NCBI RefSeq assembly: GCF_012328925.1
Contig: NZ_JAAXLS010000015.1
Coordinates: forward strand, 1-64,000
DNA: 64,000 bases
Origin: Amycolatopsis acididurans
GTDB lineage: Bacteria > Actinomycetota > Actinomycetes > Mycobacteriales > Pseudonocardiaceae
Reading direction: 5' to 3'
Both the position numbers and the translations under genes were made by a program. The notes under the pieces were generated by a model. That model did no database searches and was not told the DNA's origin. It saw nothing but the letters and a program-made list of their open reading frames with translations. Each line of letters begins with the position of its first letter. The first letter of the stretch is position 1. Shown in pieces: positions 7,413 to 15,961 of the stretch.

Positions 7413-9428
7413 ATGACCACACAGACCACTGTGGACCGTCGCCCGATCCGGAAGCTGCTGGTCGCCAACCGCGGCGAGATCGCCGAACGGGTCATCCGCT
7501 CCGCGCGGGCGCTGGACATCGCGACGGTCGCGGTGCATTCCGATCCCGACGCGGACGCGCTGTTCGTCGCGGCGGCCGACGAAGCCGTGCTCCTGCCCGG
7601 CGCCACCTCGGCCGAGACCTATCTGCGCGCCGACCTGATCATCGAGGCCGCGCTCGCCACCGGAGCCGACGCGATCCACCCCGGCTACGGGTTCCTGTCC
7701 GAGAACGCCGGCTTCGCCCGCGACTGTGCCGAGGCCGGACTGGTCTTCGTGGGCCCGCCGGTCGAGGCGATCGAGGCCATGGGCTCGAAGATCGCCGCGA
7801 AGGAGCTCATGGCCAAGGCCGGAGTCCCCGTTCTTCCCGGCGCCACGATCGACGACGCCGACGAGGTCGACGCACACGCGGTCACCGCGATGGCCGACGA
7901 CATCGGATATCCGTTGCTGGTCAAGGCGGCCTTCGGCGGCGGCGGCCGCGGGATGCGGATCGTCCGGGATGCCGGCGAGGTCGTCGAGGCCGTGACCGGT
8001 GCCCGCCGCGAGGCGGCGTCGGCGTTCGGCAACGGGACCGTGTTCCTCGAGCGGTACGTGGAGAACCCGCGCCACGTCGAGGTGCAGATCTTCGGCGACA
8101 CCCACGGCACCGTCGTGCACCTCTTCGAACGCGAATGCTCCATCCAGCGCCGCTACCAGAAGATCATCGAGGAAGCGCCGTCGCCCGCCGTGGACGACGC
8201 CTTGCGCGAGCAGCTCGGCGAAGCGGCCGTCGCCGCGGGCGCCGCCATCGGCTACACCGGCGCGGGCACCGTCGAGTTCGTCATGGCACCCAACGGTGAG
8301 TTCTTCTTCCTGGAGGTCAACACCCGCCTGCAGGTCGAGCACCCGGTCACCGAGGAGATCACCGGCCTGGACCTCGTCGCCTTGCAGCTGCAGGTGGCCG
8401 AAGGTGAGCCGCTACCGGTCGAGGTGCGGGAGGCCCGGATCACCGGGCACGCCGTGGAGGCCCGGCTCTACGCCGAAGATCCCGCCGCCGACTACCTGCC
8501 GGGCAGCGGAACCCTGCACCGCTTCCGCATCCCGGAATTGCCCGGGGTGCGGGTGGACACCGGCGTGCGGGACGGCTCGGTCATCGGCACCCACTACGAC
8601 CCGATGCTCGCCAAGGTCATCGCCTACGGCAGGACACGCGGCGCGGCCGTGCGCAAGCTGGCGAGGGCGCTGGCGGAGGCGCAGATCCACGGGCTGGTGA
8701 CCAACCGCGACCTGCTCGTGGCGATCCTGCGGGAGGCGGAGTTCTGCGCCGGCGCGACCGACACCGGCTACCTCACCCGGCACGATCCCGCCACGCTGGC
8801 CCGGACGCCCGGCGAGCGCACGCTGTCGGTGCACGCGCTGGCCGCCGCGATCGCGGGGCAGTCGGGGCGCCGCGCCGGGGCGCGCGTGCAGCGAGCCGTG
8901 CCCACGGGGTGGCGCAACGTCGCGAGCGCGCCGCAGCAGGCCGAATACCGCGCCGGTGACGCCCACATCTACCTGACCTACCGCTTCACCCGGGACGGGC
9001 TGCGGGCGCACGTCAACGACGAACCGCTCACCGGTGTCGAGGTCATCGCCGCGCGCAGCGACCTCGTGGATCTGCGTGTCGGCGGGGTGCGGCGGACCGT
9101 GCACGTGCACGCCGTCGGGGACACCGTCTACTGCGACAGCGTGCTCGGCGGTACCACGTTCGTCGAGCAGCCGCGCTTGCCCGAGCCGGGCACCGACGTG
9201 GCGCCGGGCTCACTGCTCGCACCGATGCCGGGCACCGTGGTGCGCGTCGTGGCCGAGCAGGGCCGTCAGGTCGATGCCGGAGCCGTGATCGTCGTGTTCG
9301 AGGCGATGAAGATGGAACATTCCGTGCGCGCGCCGGTTCCCGGGATCGTCGCCGCACTGTCTGTCCAAGTAGGACAAACGGTCGAGTCCGGTGAGGTCGT
9401 CGCCGTCATCGCCGAGGAGGAAGCCTGA
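7413..9428 (+). CDS. Acyl-CoA carboxylase alpha subunit (biotin carboxylase + BCCP)
   Basis: 671 residues. The biotin carboxylase domain starts with KLLVANRGEIAERVIRSA and contains HPGYGFLSENAGFA, the ATP-grasp glycine loop KAAFGGGGRGMR, and FLEVNTRLQVEHPVTE. A middle BT-type region contacts the beta subunit. The C-terminal biotinyl domain has the motif EAMKMEH with the biotinylated lysine at K633. It carboxylates biotin with ATP and bicarbonate and hands CO2 to the carboxyltransferase encoded just upstream. Its stop codon overlaps the start of the crotonase gene by one base (TGATG), indicating translational coupling. Confidence 0.9.
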   Translation: MTTQTTVDRRPIRKLLVANRGEIAERVIRSARALDIATVAVHSDPDADALFVAAADEAVLLPGATSAETYLRADLIIEAALATGADAIHPGYGFLSENAGFARDCAEAGLVFVGPPVEAIEAMGSKIAAKELMAKAGVPVLPGATIDDADEVDAHAVTAMADDIGYPLLVKAAFGGGGRGMRIVRDAGEVVEAVTGARREAASAFGNGTVFLERYVENPRHVEVQIFGDTHGTVVHLFERECSIQRRYQKIIEEAPSPAVDDALREQLGEAAVAAGAAIGYTGAGTVEFVMAPNGEFFFLEVNTRLQVEHPVTEEITGLDLVALQLQVAEGEPLPVEVREARITGHAVEARLYAEDPAADYLPGSGTLHRFRIPELPGVRVDTGVRDGSVIGTHYDPMLAKVIAYGRTRGAAVRKLARALAEAQIHGLVTNRDLLVAILREAEFCAGATDTGYLTRHDPATLARTPGERTLSVHALAAAIAGQSGRRAGARVQRAVPTGWRNVASAPQQAEYRAGDAHIYLTYRFTRDGLRAHVNDEPLTGVEVIAARSDLVDLRVGGVRRTVHVHAVGDTVYCDSVLGGTTFVEQPRLPEPGTDVAPGSLLAPMPGTVVRVVAEQGRQVDAGAVIVVFEAMKMEHSVRAPVPGIVAALSVQVGQTVESGEVVAVIAEEEA

Positions 9429-10189
9429 TGAGCACCGTGCGCTACGAGGTGACGGGCGGCGTCGCCTGGTTGACCATCGACCGGCCCGAAGCGCGCAACG
9501 CGTTGAGCGAAGACGTCCGGAAAGGACTGTTCGACGGAGTGCGCCGGTTCAACGCCGACGATGAGGCCAAGGTGCTCGTCCTGACCGGCGAGGGGGAGAA
9601 GGCGTTCTGTGCCGGCGGGGATCTCAAGGAGATGAACGCCACCGCGCTGCGGGTTCCGCCGCCGGACTTCCTGCCGCAGCTGGGGCGCAACATCGACGTC
9701 CCGAAGCCCACGATCGCCGCGGTGAACGGGATCGCTTACGGCGGCGGGTTCTTGCTCGCCCAGCAATGCGACCTCGTCGTCGCGGCCGAGCACGCGCGCT
9801 TCGCGGTCTCCGAGGTGAAGATCGGCCGCGGCTCACCCTGGGCGGCGCCGCTGTCGTGGCTCGTGCCGCCGCGCGTCGCGATGGAGATCCTGCTCACCGG
9901 TGACCCGATCAGCGCGGCACGAGCCCAGCAGTACGGGCTGGTCAACGAGGTGGTCCCGGGCCCGGAACTGCGGCAGCGCACGCAGCGGCTCGCCGAGCGC
10001 ATCGCGGCCAACGCGCCACTGTCGGTGCTCGCCGCCAAGCGCACCGCGTACCTGTCCGCGAGCCACTCGCGGGCGGAGGCCTACGACCGCGCCGAGGAGA
10101 TCTGGGAACCGGTCTACCTGTCCGAGGACGCGCAGGAAGGCCCGCTGGCCTTCAAGGAGAAGCGCGCACCGGTCTGGCAGGGGCGCTGA
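9428..10189 (+). CDS. Enoyl-CoA hydratase/isomerase family protein, one catalytic Glu replaced
   Basis: A 253-residue crotonase-fold protein. It has the N-terminal ITIDRPEARNALS-like strand (LTIDRPEARNAL), the CoA/oxyanion segment FCAGGDLKEMNA and AVNGIAYGGGFLLAQQCDL. In typical hydratases two glutamates act in catalysis; here the first position is Leu (L109 in GGGFLLA), while the second is kept (E129 in SEVKIG). That pattern is seen in crotonase-family members that do other chemistry or hydrate unusual substrates. By position it would act on the carboxylated enoyl-CoA, like isohexenylglutaconyl- or methylglutaconyl-CoA hydratase. Function assignment to the reaction level is inference. Confidence 0.75.
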   Translation: MSTVRYEVTGGVAWLTIDRPEARNALSEDVRKGLFDGVRRFNADDEAKVLVLTGEGEKAFCAGGDLKEMNATALRVPPPDFLPQLGRNIDVPKPTIAAVNGIAYGGGFLLAQQCDLVVAAEHARFAVSEVKIGRGSPWAAPLSWLVPPRVAMEILLTGDPISAARAQQYGLVNEVVPGPELRQRTQRLAERIAANAPLSVLAAKRTAYLSASHSRAEAYDRAEEIWEPVYLSEDAQEGPLAFKEKRAPVWQGR

Positions 10190-10190
10190 C

Positions 10191-11003
10191 ATGGCCGGGT
10201 CGATGCACGCGGTGCTCGACGATCTCGTCGCCGAGACCGAGGTCGTCCAGAATCTGGTGGCGGGTCTCGACGACGCGGGGATCTCCGCGCCGACCCCGGC
10301 GCAGGGGTGGAGCATCCGGGACCAGCTCACGCACCTGGCTTATTTCGACGAGACCGCGACGCAGGCCGCCGTCGACCCCGAGGTGTTCCGGCGTGACTCG
10401 ACGGCACTGATGGCGGCCGGAATGGATTTCCCCGACCGGGTCGCGGCCGAGTACTCGGCACTGCCCGCGCACGAGGTACGCGCGTGGCTCGCGCGGGCGC
10501 GGGCCGAGTTCGTGGCCGTGTTCCGCGAGCTCGAGCCCAAGACACGACTGCCGTGGTACGGGCCGGACATGAGCGCGCTCTCGTCGGTCACCGCGCGGCT
10601 GATGGAGACCTGGGCGCACGGTCAGGACATCGCCGACGCGCTGGGCCGTGACCGCGAGCCCACCGACCGGCTGCGGCACATCGCCCACCTCGGCGTGCGG
10701 ACGACCGGTTTCTCCTTCGTGCTCAACGGAAAACCGGCGCCGACGGCGCCCATCCGCGTCGAGCTCGACGCACCGTCGGGCGCGCGATGGGAGTGGGGCC
10801 CGGCGGACGCGGCGGACCGCGTCACCGGACCGGCACTGGACTTCTGCCTCGCGGTCACCCAGCGCAGGCACGCCGACGACACCGCACTCGCCATCACGGG
10901 TCCCGTCGCGGCCGAGTGGATCTCACTCGCGCAGACCTTCGCCGGGGCCCCCGGCACCGGCCGCGTCCCCGGATTCGCAACCAGGCAAGGAGCAACGCGA
11001 TGA
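10191..11003 (+). CDS. TIGR03084-type metal-binding protein (DinB/mycothiol-dependent maleylpyruvate isomerase fold)
   Basis: 270 residues, beginning one base after the crotonase stop. The N-terminal half is the four-helix DinB-like domain of the maleylpyruvate isomerase N-terminal type: WSIRDQLTHLAYFDETAT supplies one probable metal-binding His and METWAHGQDIADALG another, as in mycothiol-dependent enzymes. The C-terminal half (SFVLNGKPAPTAPIRVEL onward) is a small alpha/beta domain as in the TIGR03084 family. Members occur next to AtuA-like genes in actinobacteria; a mycothiol-linked or hydrolytic role is possible but not established. It overlaps the next gene by four bases (ATGA). Confidence 0.7.
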   Translation: MAGSMHAVLDDLVAETEVVQNLVAGLDDAGISAPTPAQGWSIRDQLTHLAYFDETATQAAVDPEVFRRDSTALMAAGMDFPDRVAAEYSALPAHEVRAWLARARAEFVAVFRELEPKTRLPWYGPDMSALSSVTARLMETWAHGQDIADALGRDREPTDRLRHIAHLGVRTTGFSFVLNGKPAPTAPIRVELDAPSGARWEWGPADAADRVTGPALDFCLAVTQRRHADDTALAITGPVAAEWISLAQTFAGAPGTGRVPGFATRQGATR

Positions 11004-12778
11004 CGACGCACCCCACCCGCGCCGTGCGGATCGGCAACTGCTCGGGGTTCTACGGTGACCGCATCTCCGCCGCCTGGGAGATGGTCGACGGCGGTCCGAT
11101 CGACGTGCTGACCGGCGATTACCTCGCCGAGCTCACCATGCTGATCCTGTGGAAGGCCAGGCAGAAGGACCCGTCGGCGGGCTATGCCAAGACGTTTCTG
11201 ACCCAGGCCGAGCACGTGCTGGGCACGTGTCTGGACCGCGGCATCCGGATCGTGTCCAACGCGGGCGGCCTGAACCCGGCCGGGCTCGCCACCGAACTGC
11301 ACACGCTGGCCGGCCGGCTCGGCCTGCACCCGCGCATCGCGCACGTCGACGGGGACGACCTCGTCGACCGGCTGGACGAGTTGCAGGCCGCGGGACACCC
11401 GCTGGCGCACCTGGACACGGGCGTGAAGCTGGCGGACGCCGGCGTGCGGCCGGTGTCGGCGAACGCCTATCTCGGCGCGTGGGGCATCACCGAGGCCTTG
11501 CGGGCCGACGCCGACATCGTGGTCACCGGCCGGGTCACCGACGCCTCCGTGGTCGTGGGCCCGGCGGCCTGGTGGCACGGGTGGCGCCCGCAGGACCGCG
11601 ACATCCACGACAAGATCGCCGGCGCGATGGCGGCCGGGCACGTCATCGAATGCGGTCCCCAGGCCACCGGCGGGAACTACGCGTTCTTCGAGGAGGTCAC
11701 CGATCGCCGGTACCCCGGTTTCCCCATCGCCGAAGTGGCGGCCGACGGCTCGTCGGTGATCACCAAGCACGAGAACACCGGCGGCCTCGTCTCGGTGGGA
11801 ACCGTGACCGCGCAGCTGCTGTACGAGATCGGCGCGCCCGCCTACCTCGGCCCCGACGCCGTCGCGCACTTCGACACGCTTTCCCTTGCGCAGGAGGGTG
11901 AACACCGCGTCCGCATCAGCGGCGCCCGCGGAAGCTCGCCGACGGATCAGCTCAAGGTGGCACTCAACTACGAGGGCGGGTACCGCAACACGATGACCCT
12001 CGTGCTCACCGGAACGCGGATCGAGGAGAAGGCCGCGTGGGCGATCGAGCAGCTGGCCGGCCTGCTCGGCGGCCGCGACCGGTTCGCCGAGTTCGACGCC
12101 CAGCTCCTGCGGTTCGACCACCCCGACGCCCCCACGAACGCCGAAGCCACGGCGCACCTGCGCGTCACGGTCAAGGATCCGGACCGGCGCAAGGTGGGGC
12201 GCGCCTTTTCCAACACCACGATGGAGCTCGCGCTCGGCGGTTACCCGGGTTTTCACACCACGACTCCGCCGTCGGCGGAAAGCGCTTTCGGCGTCTACTG
12301 GCCGACCCTGGTCCCCGCCGCCGAGGTCGAGCACCGGGTCACCCTGCCCGACGGGACTGTCCACAGTGTCCCGCATGTCCGCGGGGATACCCGCGCGCCC
12401 GAGCCGGTCGCGCCGGAGCTCCCGGCGGTACCCGGCGGGCCGACGCGCCGCGTACCGCTGGGCACCGTCGCCGGAGCGCGCTCGGGGGACAAGGGCGGCA
12501 ACGCCAACATCGGGGTCTGGGCCCGGACCGACGCCGAACACGCGTGGCTGCGGGAATACCTCACCACCGACCGGCTCAAACAGCTGCTGCCCGAAACCGC
12601 CGAGCTGGAGGTCCACCGGTACGAGCTGCCGAACCTGCGCGCGCTCAACTTCGTCGTCGTGGGCATCCTCGGCGACGGAGTCGCGTCGGCGACCCGGCCC
12701 GACCCGCAGGCCAAAGGCCTCGGCGAATATCTGCGCAGCAGGCTCGCCGAGATCCCGGAAAGCCTGTTGCGGACTTGA
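11000..12778 (+). CDS. AtuA-like (DUF1446) acyclic terpene utilisation family protein
   Basis: 592 residues. The N-terminal two thirds match the AtuA/DUF1446 family: RIGNCSGFYGDRISAAWEMV, GDYLAELTMLIL, IRIVSNAGGLNP, NAYLGAWGITEAL, IVVTGRVTDASVVVGPAAW, VIECGPQATGGNY and KHENTGGLVSVGTVTAQLLYEI. The C-terminal about 100 residues (PLGTVAGARSGDKGGNANIG to the end) correspond to the small AtuA C-terminal domain, here fused as usual. AtuA is required for citronellol and geraniol degradation in Pseudomonas but its chemistry is unproven. The start at 11000 overlaps the previous stop and has AAGGAG upstream. Its presence beside an acyl-CoA carboxylase is the main evidence for an atu-like pathway. Confidence 0.83.
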   Translation: MTTHPTRAVRIGNCSGFYGDRISAAWEMVDGGPIDVLTGDYLAELTMLILWKARQKDPSAGYAKTFLTQAEHVLGTCLDRGIRIVSNAGGLNPAGLATELHTLAGRLGLHPRIAHVDGDDLVDRLDELQAAGHPLAHLDTGVKLADAGVRPVSANAYLGAWGITEALRADADIVVTGRVTDASVVVGPAAWWHGWRPQDRDIHDKIAGAMAAGHVIECGPQATGGNYAFFEEVTDRRYPGFPIAEVAADGSSVITKHENTGGLVSVGTVTAQLLYEIGAPAYLGPDAVAHFDTLSLAQEGEHRVRISGARGSSPTDQLKVALNYEGGYRNTMTLVLTGTRIEEKAAWAIEQLAGLLGGRDRFAEFDAQLLRFDHPDAPTNAEATAHLRVTVKDPDRRKVGRAFSNTTMELALGGYPGFHTTTPPSAESAFGVYWPTLVPAAEVEHRVTLPDGTVHSVPHVRGDTRAPEPVAPELPAVPGGPTRRVPLGTVAGARSGDKGGNANIGVWARTDAEHAWLREYLTTDRLKQLLPETAELEVHRYELPNLRALNFVVVGILGDGVASATRPDPQAKGLGEYLRSRLAEIPESLLRT

Positions 12779-12783
12779 TCGCC

Positions 12784-13440
12784 GTGGACGAGGCACGAGT
12801 GCGCCGCCGTGACCCGGCACGCAAGGAGCGGATTCTGGCCGCGTCGGCCGAGTTGATCTCGCGACACGGCTATCACGCGGTGGGACTGGCGGACATCGGT
12901 ACGGCGGCCGGCATCGTGAGTACCGGGGTCTACCGGCATTTCGAGAGCAAGGCCGCGATACTGGCCGCTCTGCTGCACCGGGTCATGGACCTGCTGGGCG
13001 ACACCGCGGGCACGATCGTGGGCAAGGCACCCGACGACGCCGTCGCGATCAGCGAACTCGTGCGCCACCATGTCGGCGTCGCGATCCACGAGCGCCGGAT
13101 CCTGCAGGTCTACCACCTGGAGGCCCGTAGTCTGCCGCCCGAAGACCTGCGCCGGTTGCGCCGCGCCCAGCGGCACTACGTCGAGGAGTGGGTGGCCGCG
13201 CTGACCCGGCTGCGGCCCGGGCTCACCGACGGCGAGGCCAGGGTGCTGGTGCATGCGGCGATCGGCAGCATCCAGTCCATCCTCTTCCACAACTCGGGCC
13301 TGGACTCCGACCGGCTCGCCGTGGTGCTCGCCGGGGCCGCACACGCCTGCCTCGGAGTGAAACCACGCGCGCTAGTAGATAGCCATTCACTCAAAGGCAG
13401 TGGAAATCGAGCAAATAGCGATTCTCATGTGAACCATTGA
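12784..13440 (+). CDS. TetR-family regulator (paralogue 1)
   Basis: 218 residues. The N-terminal helix-turn-helix is clear: RKERILAASAELISRHGYHAVGLADIGTAAGI, then GVYRHFESKAAIL. The ligand domain contains HERRILQVYHLEARSLP and VHAAIGSIQSILFHNSGL. GTG at 12784 was chosen because the paralogue at 15204-15845 aligns without gaps from the equivalent Val. The two proteins appear about two-thirds identical until the last 25 residues, which diverge. It ends the atu-like operon, so it likely represses it and binds an acyl-CoA effector. The 4555-4582 palindrome is the leading candidate operator. Confidence 0.85.
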   Translation: MDEARVRRRDPARKERILAASAELISRHGYHAVGLADIGTAAGIVSTGVYRHFESKAAILAALLHRVMDLLGDTAGTIVGKAPDDAVAISELVRHHVGVAIHERRILQVYHLEARSLPPEDLRRLRRAQRHYVEEWVAALTRLRPGLTDGEARVLVHAAIGSIQSILFHNSGLDSDRLAVVLAGAAHACLGVKPRALVDSHSLKGSGNRANSDSHVNH

Positions 13441-13514
13441 TTACTCGGCTCTTGCGGTGCGGCGCGTCGCGGAGGAAGCTGTCAGGCAATCAGGCGGGCG
13501 GCAAGGAGGCTGTT

Positions 13515-15188
13515 GTGGACCTGAACGGGAAGATCGACGTCACGACGTTGCGCGGGCGTCGCGCGGTGAACCGGTGGGAGCGGACGTCGGTCGGCGACGT
13601 GTTCGAGCGGCTCACGTGGAGCTACCCGGACAAGGTCGCGATCACCGGCAGGCCCGGCGCCTACGGTGAGGACCGGTTCGCCTCGGTGACCTACCGGCAG
13701 GCCGATGAGATCGCGAATCGGCTCGCGCACGCGCTCGCCGCCCGCGGCCTCGAACCTGGCGCGCGCGTGATCTTGTTCTGCGAGAACTCGGTCGAGGCGT
13801 ACCTCGCCAAGATCGGCATCGCGAAGGCGGGGATGGTCGCGATGCCGGTCAATCCCTCGCTGGCCCCCGATGTGCAGGAATACCTGGTGCGCCAGGCGGA
13901 GCCGGGCGCCGCGATCGTGGACGCCGAACTGTGGCCGCGCGCCGAAAAGGCTTTCGCGGCGACAGGACTGCCGGTCGCCGCGACGATCACCATCGGCGGC
14001 GGGCCGGTGGCGGGCAGCCCGTCCTTCGGGGAGTTCCTCGCCGGGCAGCCCACCACGGAACCCGAGGTCGAGATCCACGGGGACGACATCTGGCAGCTGC
14101 TGTACACCTCGGGGACCACCGCGATGCCCAAGGGCGTCATGACCTCGCACTACGCCAGCCACTTCGCGGCGCTCAACTTCACCGTCTCGCTGACCCGCGG
14201 TGTCCGGCTGGAGACCGACCTCAAGGTCATGACCTTCCTGCCGATGATCTACCACGTCGGCGACCAGATCTTCACCTTCTCCGCCTTCCTCGCCGGGGGC
14301 TCGCTCGTGCTGGGCCGCCGGCCGGCGCCTGCGGATGTCGCCGCCGCGGTCGCCGAAGAACGCCCGACCGCCTTGTGGGCGGGCTCGCCGCAGTTCGTCG
14401 CGGCACTGACCGCGGCAGCCGAAGCCGAGGGCCGGGACCTGTCGAGCCTGACCGTGCTCGTCTACGGCTGGGGCGCGCTCGAACCGGAGGTTTACCAGAC
14501 GCTGCAACGCAAAGCGCCGGGCCTGGTCGCCCTGGGCATCTTCGGGCAGACCGAGGCGATCGCGTGCCACCGGTTCTGGCCCGCGAAGTGGCCCGAGGTC
14601 TACGAGCGCACCGCGCCCGCGGTGAACTATGTGGGCGTCCCGAGCCCGCTGCTGGCGTCGGACGTGGTCGACGAGACCGGGGAGTCCTTGAGGGACAAGC
14701 CGCAGACGCCGGGTGAAGCGGTTTACCGCAGCCCGGTCGTCACGGCGGGCTACTACCTCAACGAAGCCGCGACGCGGGAAGCGTTCCGGGGTGGCTGGTT
14801 CCACTCGGGCGACAGTGCCTCCGTGGACGCGGACGGTCTGCGCGTCATGGTCGACCGGTTCAAGGACATCGTGAAGTCCGGTGGCGAGAACGTCTCCAGT
14901 CTCCGCGTGGAATCCGTGCTGCACCGCCATCCCGCCGTCGAGAAGGCAGCGGTGATCGGTCTGCCGCACGAACACTGGGGGGAGGCGGTCACCGCGGTGG
15001 TCGTCCTGCGCCCCGGCGCCGAGGCCGACGAAGAAGCGATCATCGCGCATTGCCGTGCCGCGCTCGGCGGCTACGAGACACCCAAGGCGGTCGTCATCAC
15101 CGATTCGTTGCCCGAAACCGTCGGCGGCAAGATCCTCAAGTACAAACTGCGCCGGCAGCACGCGGAGCTGTTCCGCAGCCGCGCCTGA
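13515..15188 (+). CDS. AMP-forming acyl-CoA ligase
   Basis: 557 residues of the ANL superfamily. Visible motifs are the P-loop LYTSGTTAMPKGVM, the YGWGALEP and GIFGQTEA adenylate-binding segments, GWFHSGDSASVDADG, the hinge VDRFKDIVKSGGENVSS and the C-terminal catalytic-lysine region GGKILKYKL. It activates a carboxylic acid with ATP and CoA. GTG at 13515 has AAGGAGG five nt upstream; the open frame before it (from 13437) is not needed. It lies between the two paralogous TetR genes and probably supplies acyl-CoA to the dehydrogenase-carboxylase operon. The acid substrate is unknown; a terpenoid or branched acid fits the context. Confidence 0.85.
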   Translation: MDLNGKIDVTTLRGRRAVNRWERTSVGDVFERLTWSYPDKVAITGRPGAYGEDRFASVTYRQADEIANRLAHALAARGLEPGARVILFCENSVEAYLAKIGIAKAGMVAMPVNPSLAPDVQEYLVRQAEPGAAIVDAELWPRAEKAFAATGLPVAATITIGGGPVAGSPSFGEFLAGQPTTEPEVEIHGDDIWQLLYTSGTTAMPKGVMTSHYASHFAALNFTVSLTRGVRLETDLKVMTFLPMIYHVGDQIFTFSAFLAGGSLVLGRRPAPADVAAAVAEERPTALWAGSPQFVAALTAAAEAEGRDLSSLTVLVYGWGALEPEVYQTLQRKAPGLVALGIFGQTEAIACHRFWPAKWPEVYERTAPAVNYVGVPSPLLASDVVDETGESLRDKPQTPGEAVYRSPVVTAGYYLNEAATREAFRGGWFHSGDSASVDADGLRVMVDRFKDIVKSGGENVSSLRVESVLHRHPAVEKAAVIGLPHEHWGEAVTAVVVLRPGAEADEEAIIAHCRAALGGYETPKAVVITDSLPETVGGKILKYKLRRQHAELFRSRA

Positions 15189-15203
15189 ACCAAGTGGACC
15201 GGC

Positions 15204-15845
15204 TCAGGCTCCTTGTTCGCCCTGGCACTGCGCGGGCGAAGCGACGACGGACACCGACGGGGCCGCGTCGACGCCGAGGCAGGCGTGCGCGGCCCTTGCC
15301 AGCAGCTCGGCCAGCTCGGCCTCGGGAAGGCCCGAGTTGAAGAACAGGATCGACTGGATGCTGCCGATCGCGGCGTGGACCAGCACGCGCACCTCGCCGT
15401 CGGCCAGCCCCGGGCGCAACGGCGCCACGGCGGCGACCCAGTCCTCGATGTAGTGCCGCTGGGCACGGCGCAGCTTGCGCAGGTCCTTGTCCGGGAGGTT
15501 ACGCGCCTCACGGTGGTAGACCTGCAAAATGCGGCGGTCGTGGATGGCCACCCGCACGTGGTTGCGCACCAGGTCGCTGACCGCACCGCGATCGTCGGCG
15601 GCGTCCTCCACGATCGAGGATGCCGCCGCGGTGAGGCGATCCATCACCTGCTCCAGCAGCTCCGCCAGGATCGCGGACTTGCTGTCGAAGTGCCGGTAGA
15701 TGCCCGAGCCCACGATGCCCGCCGCCCGGCCGATGTCGGCCATGCCCACGGTGTGGTAGCCGTTGCGTGAGATCAGCTCGGCCGCCGCGCGCAGAATGCG
15801 TGCCTTGCGTTCAGGATCACGTCGAGGCCGCCGCGCCTCCGCCAC
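15204..15845 (-). CDS. TetR-family regulator (paralogue 2)
   Basis: 213 residues, convergent with the CoA ligase (15-nt gap). The HTH reads RKARILRAAAELISRNGYHTVGMADIGRAAGIVGSGIYRHFDSK, and the ligand domain shares RRILQVYHREARNLP, LRRAQRHYIEDWVAA and VHAAIGSIQSILFFNSGL with the TetR at 12784. GTG at 15845 is preferred: GGGAGG lies six nt before it, and it aligns with the start of its paralogue, whereas the in-frame TTG at 15863 lies before the ribosome binding site. The duplicated regulator implies either a shared operator or split duties for ligase and operon. Confidence 0.85.
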   Translation of the reverse strand: MAEARRPRRDPERKARILRAAAELISRNGYHTVGMADIGRAAGIVGSGIYRHFDSKSAILAELLEQVMDRLTAAASSIVEDAADDRGAVSDLVRNHVRVAIHDRRILQVYHREARNLPDKDLRKLRRAQRHYIEDWVAAVAPLRPGLADGEVRVLVHAAIGSIQSILFFNSGLPEAELAELLARAAHACLGVDAAPSVSVVASPAQCQGEQGA

Positions 15846-15921
15846 CGGTACCTCCCTCGCCAATTCGCCGGCCTCGATGCTACCCCGAGCCCGTGAACCA
15901 CTGTTCTCGTGGAAGGGGGCG

Positions 15922-15958
15922 GTGGTGCGGCCCCGTGCGCCGCACGGGGCCGCACCAC
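15922..15958 (-). terminator. 17-bp perfect hairpin after the hydrolase gene
   Basis: Arms GTGGTGCGGCCCCGTGC (15922-15938) and its exact complement (15942-15958) flank a 3-nt loop. On the minus strand it begins three bases after the stop codon of the secreted hydrolase and before the TetR gene. There is no clear T-tract, as is usual for actinomycete terminators. Confidence 0.75.
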
Positions 15959-15961
15959 GGC

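Noticed and set aside
5727..8342. Long open frame on the minus strand opposite the acyl-CoA carboxylase genes
   Set aside because: It is a GC-driven mirror of strong coding on the plus strand, with a His/Arg/Asp-rich composition and no family signature.
10622..12820. Long minus-strand open frame opposite the TIGR03084 and AtuA-like genes
   Set aside because: Same mirror effect; the plus-strand proteins have clear family motifs and coupled starts.
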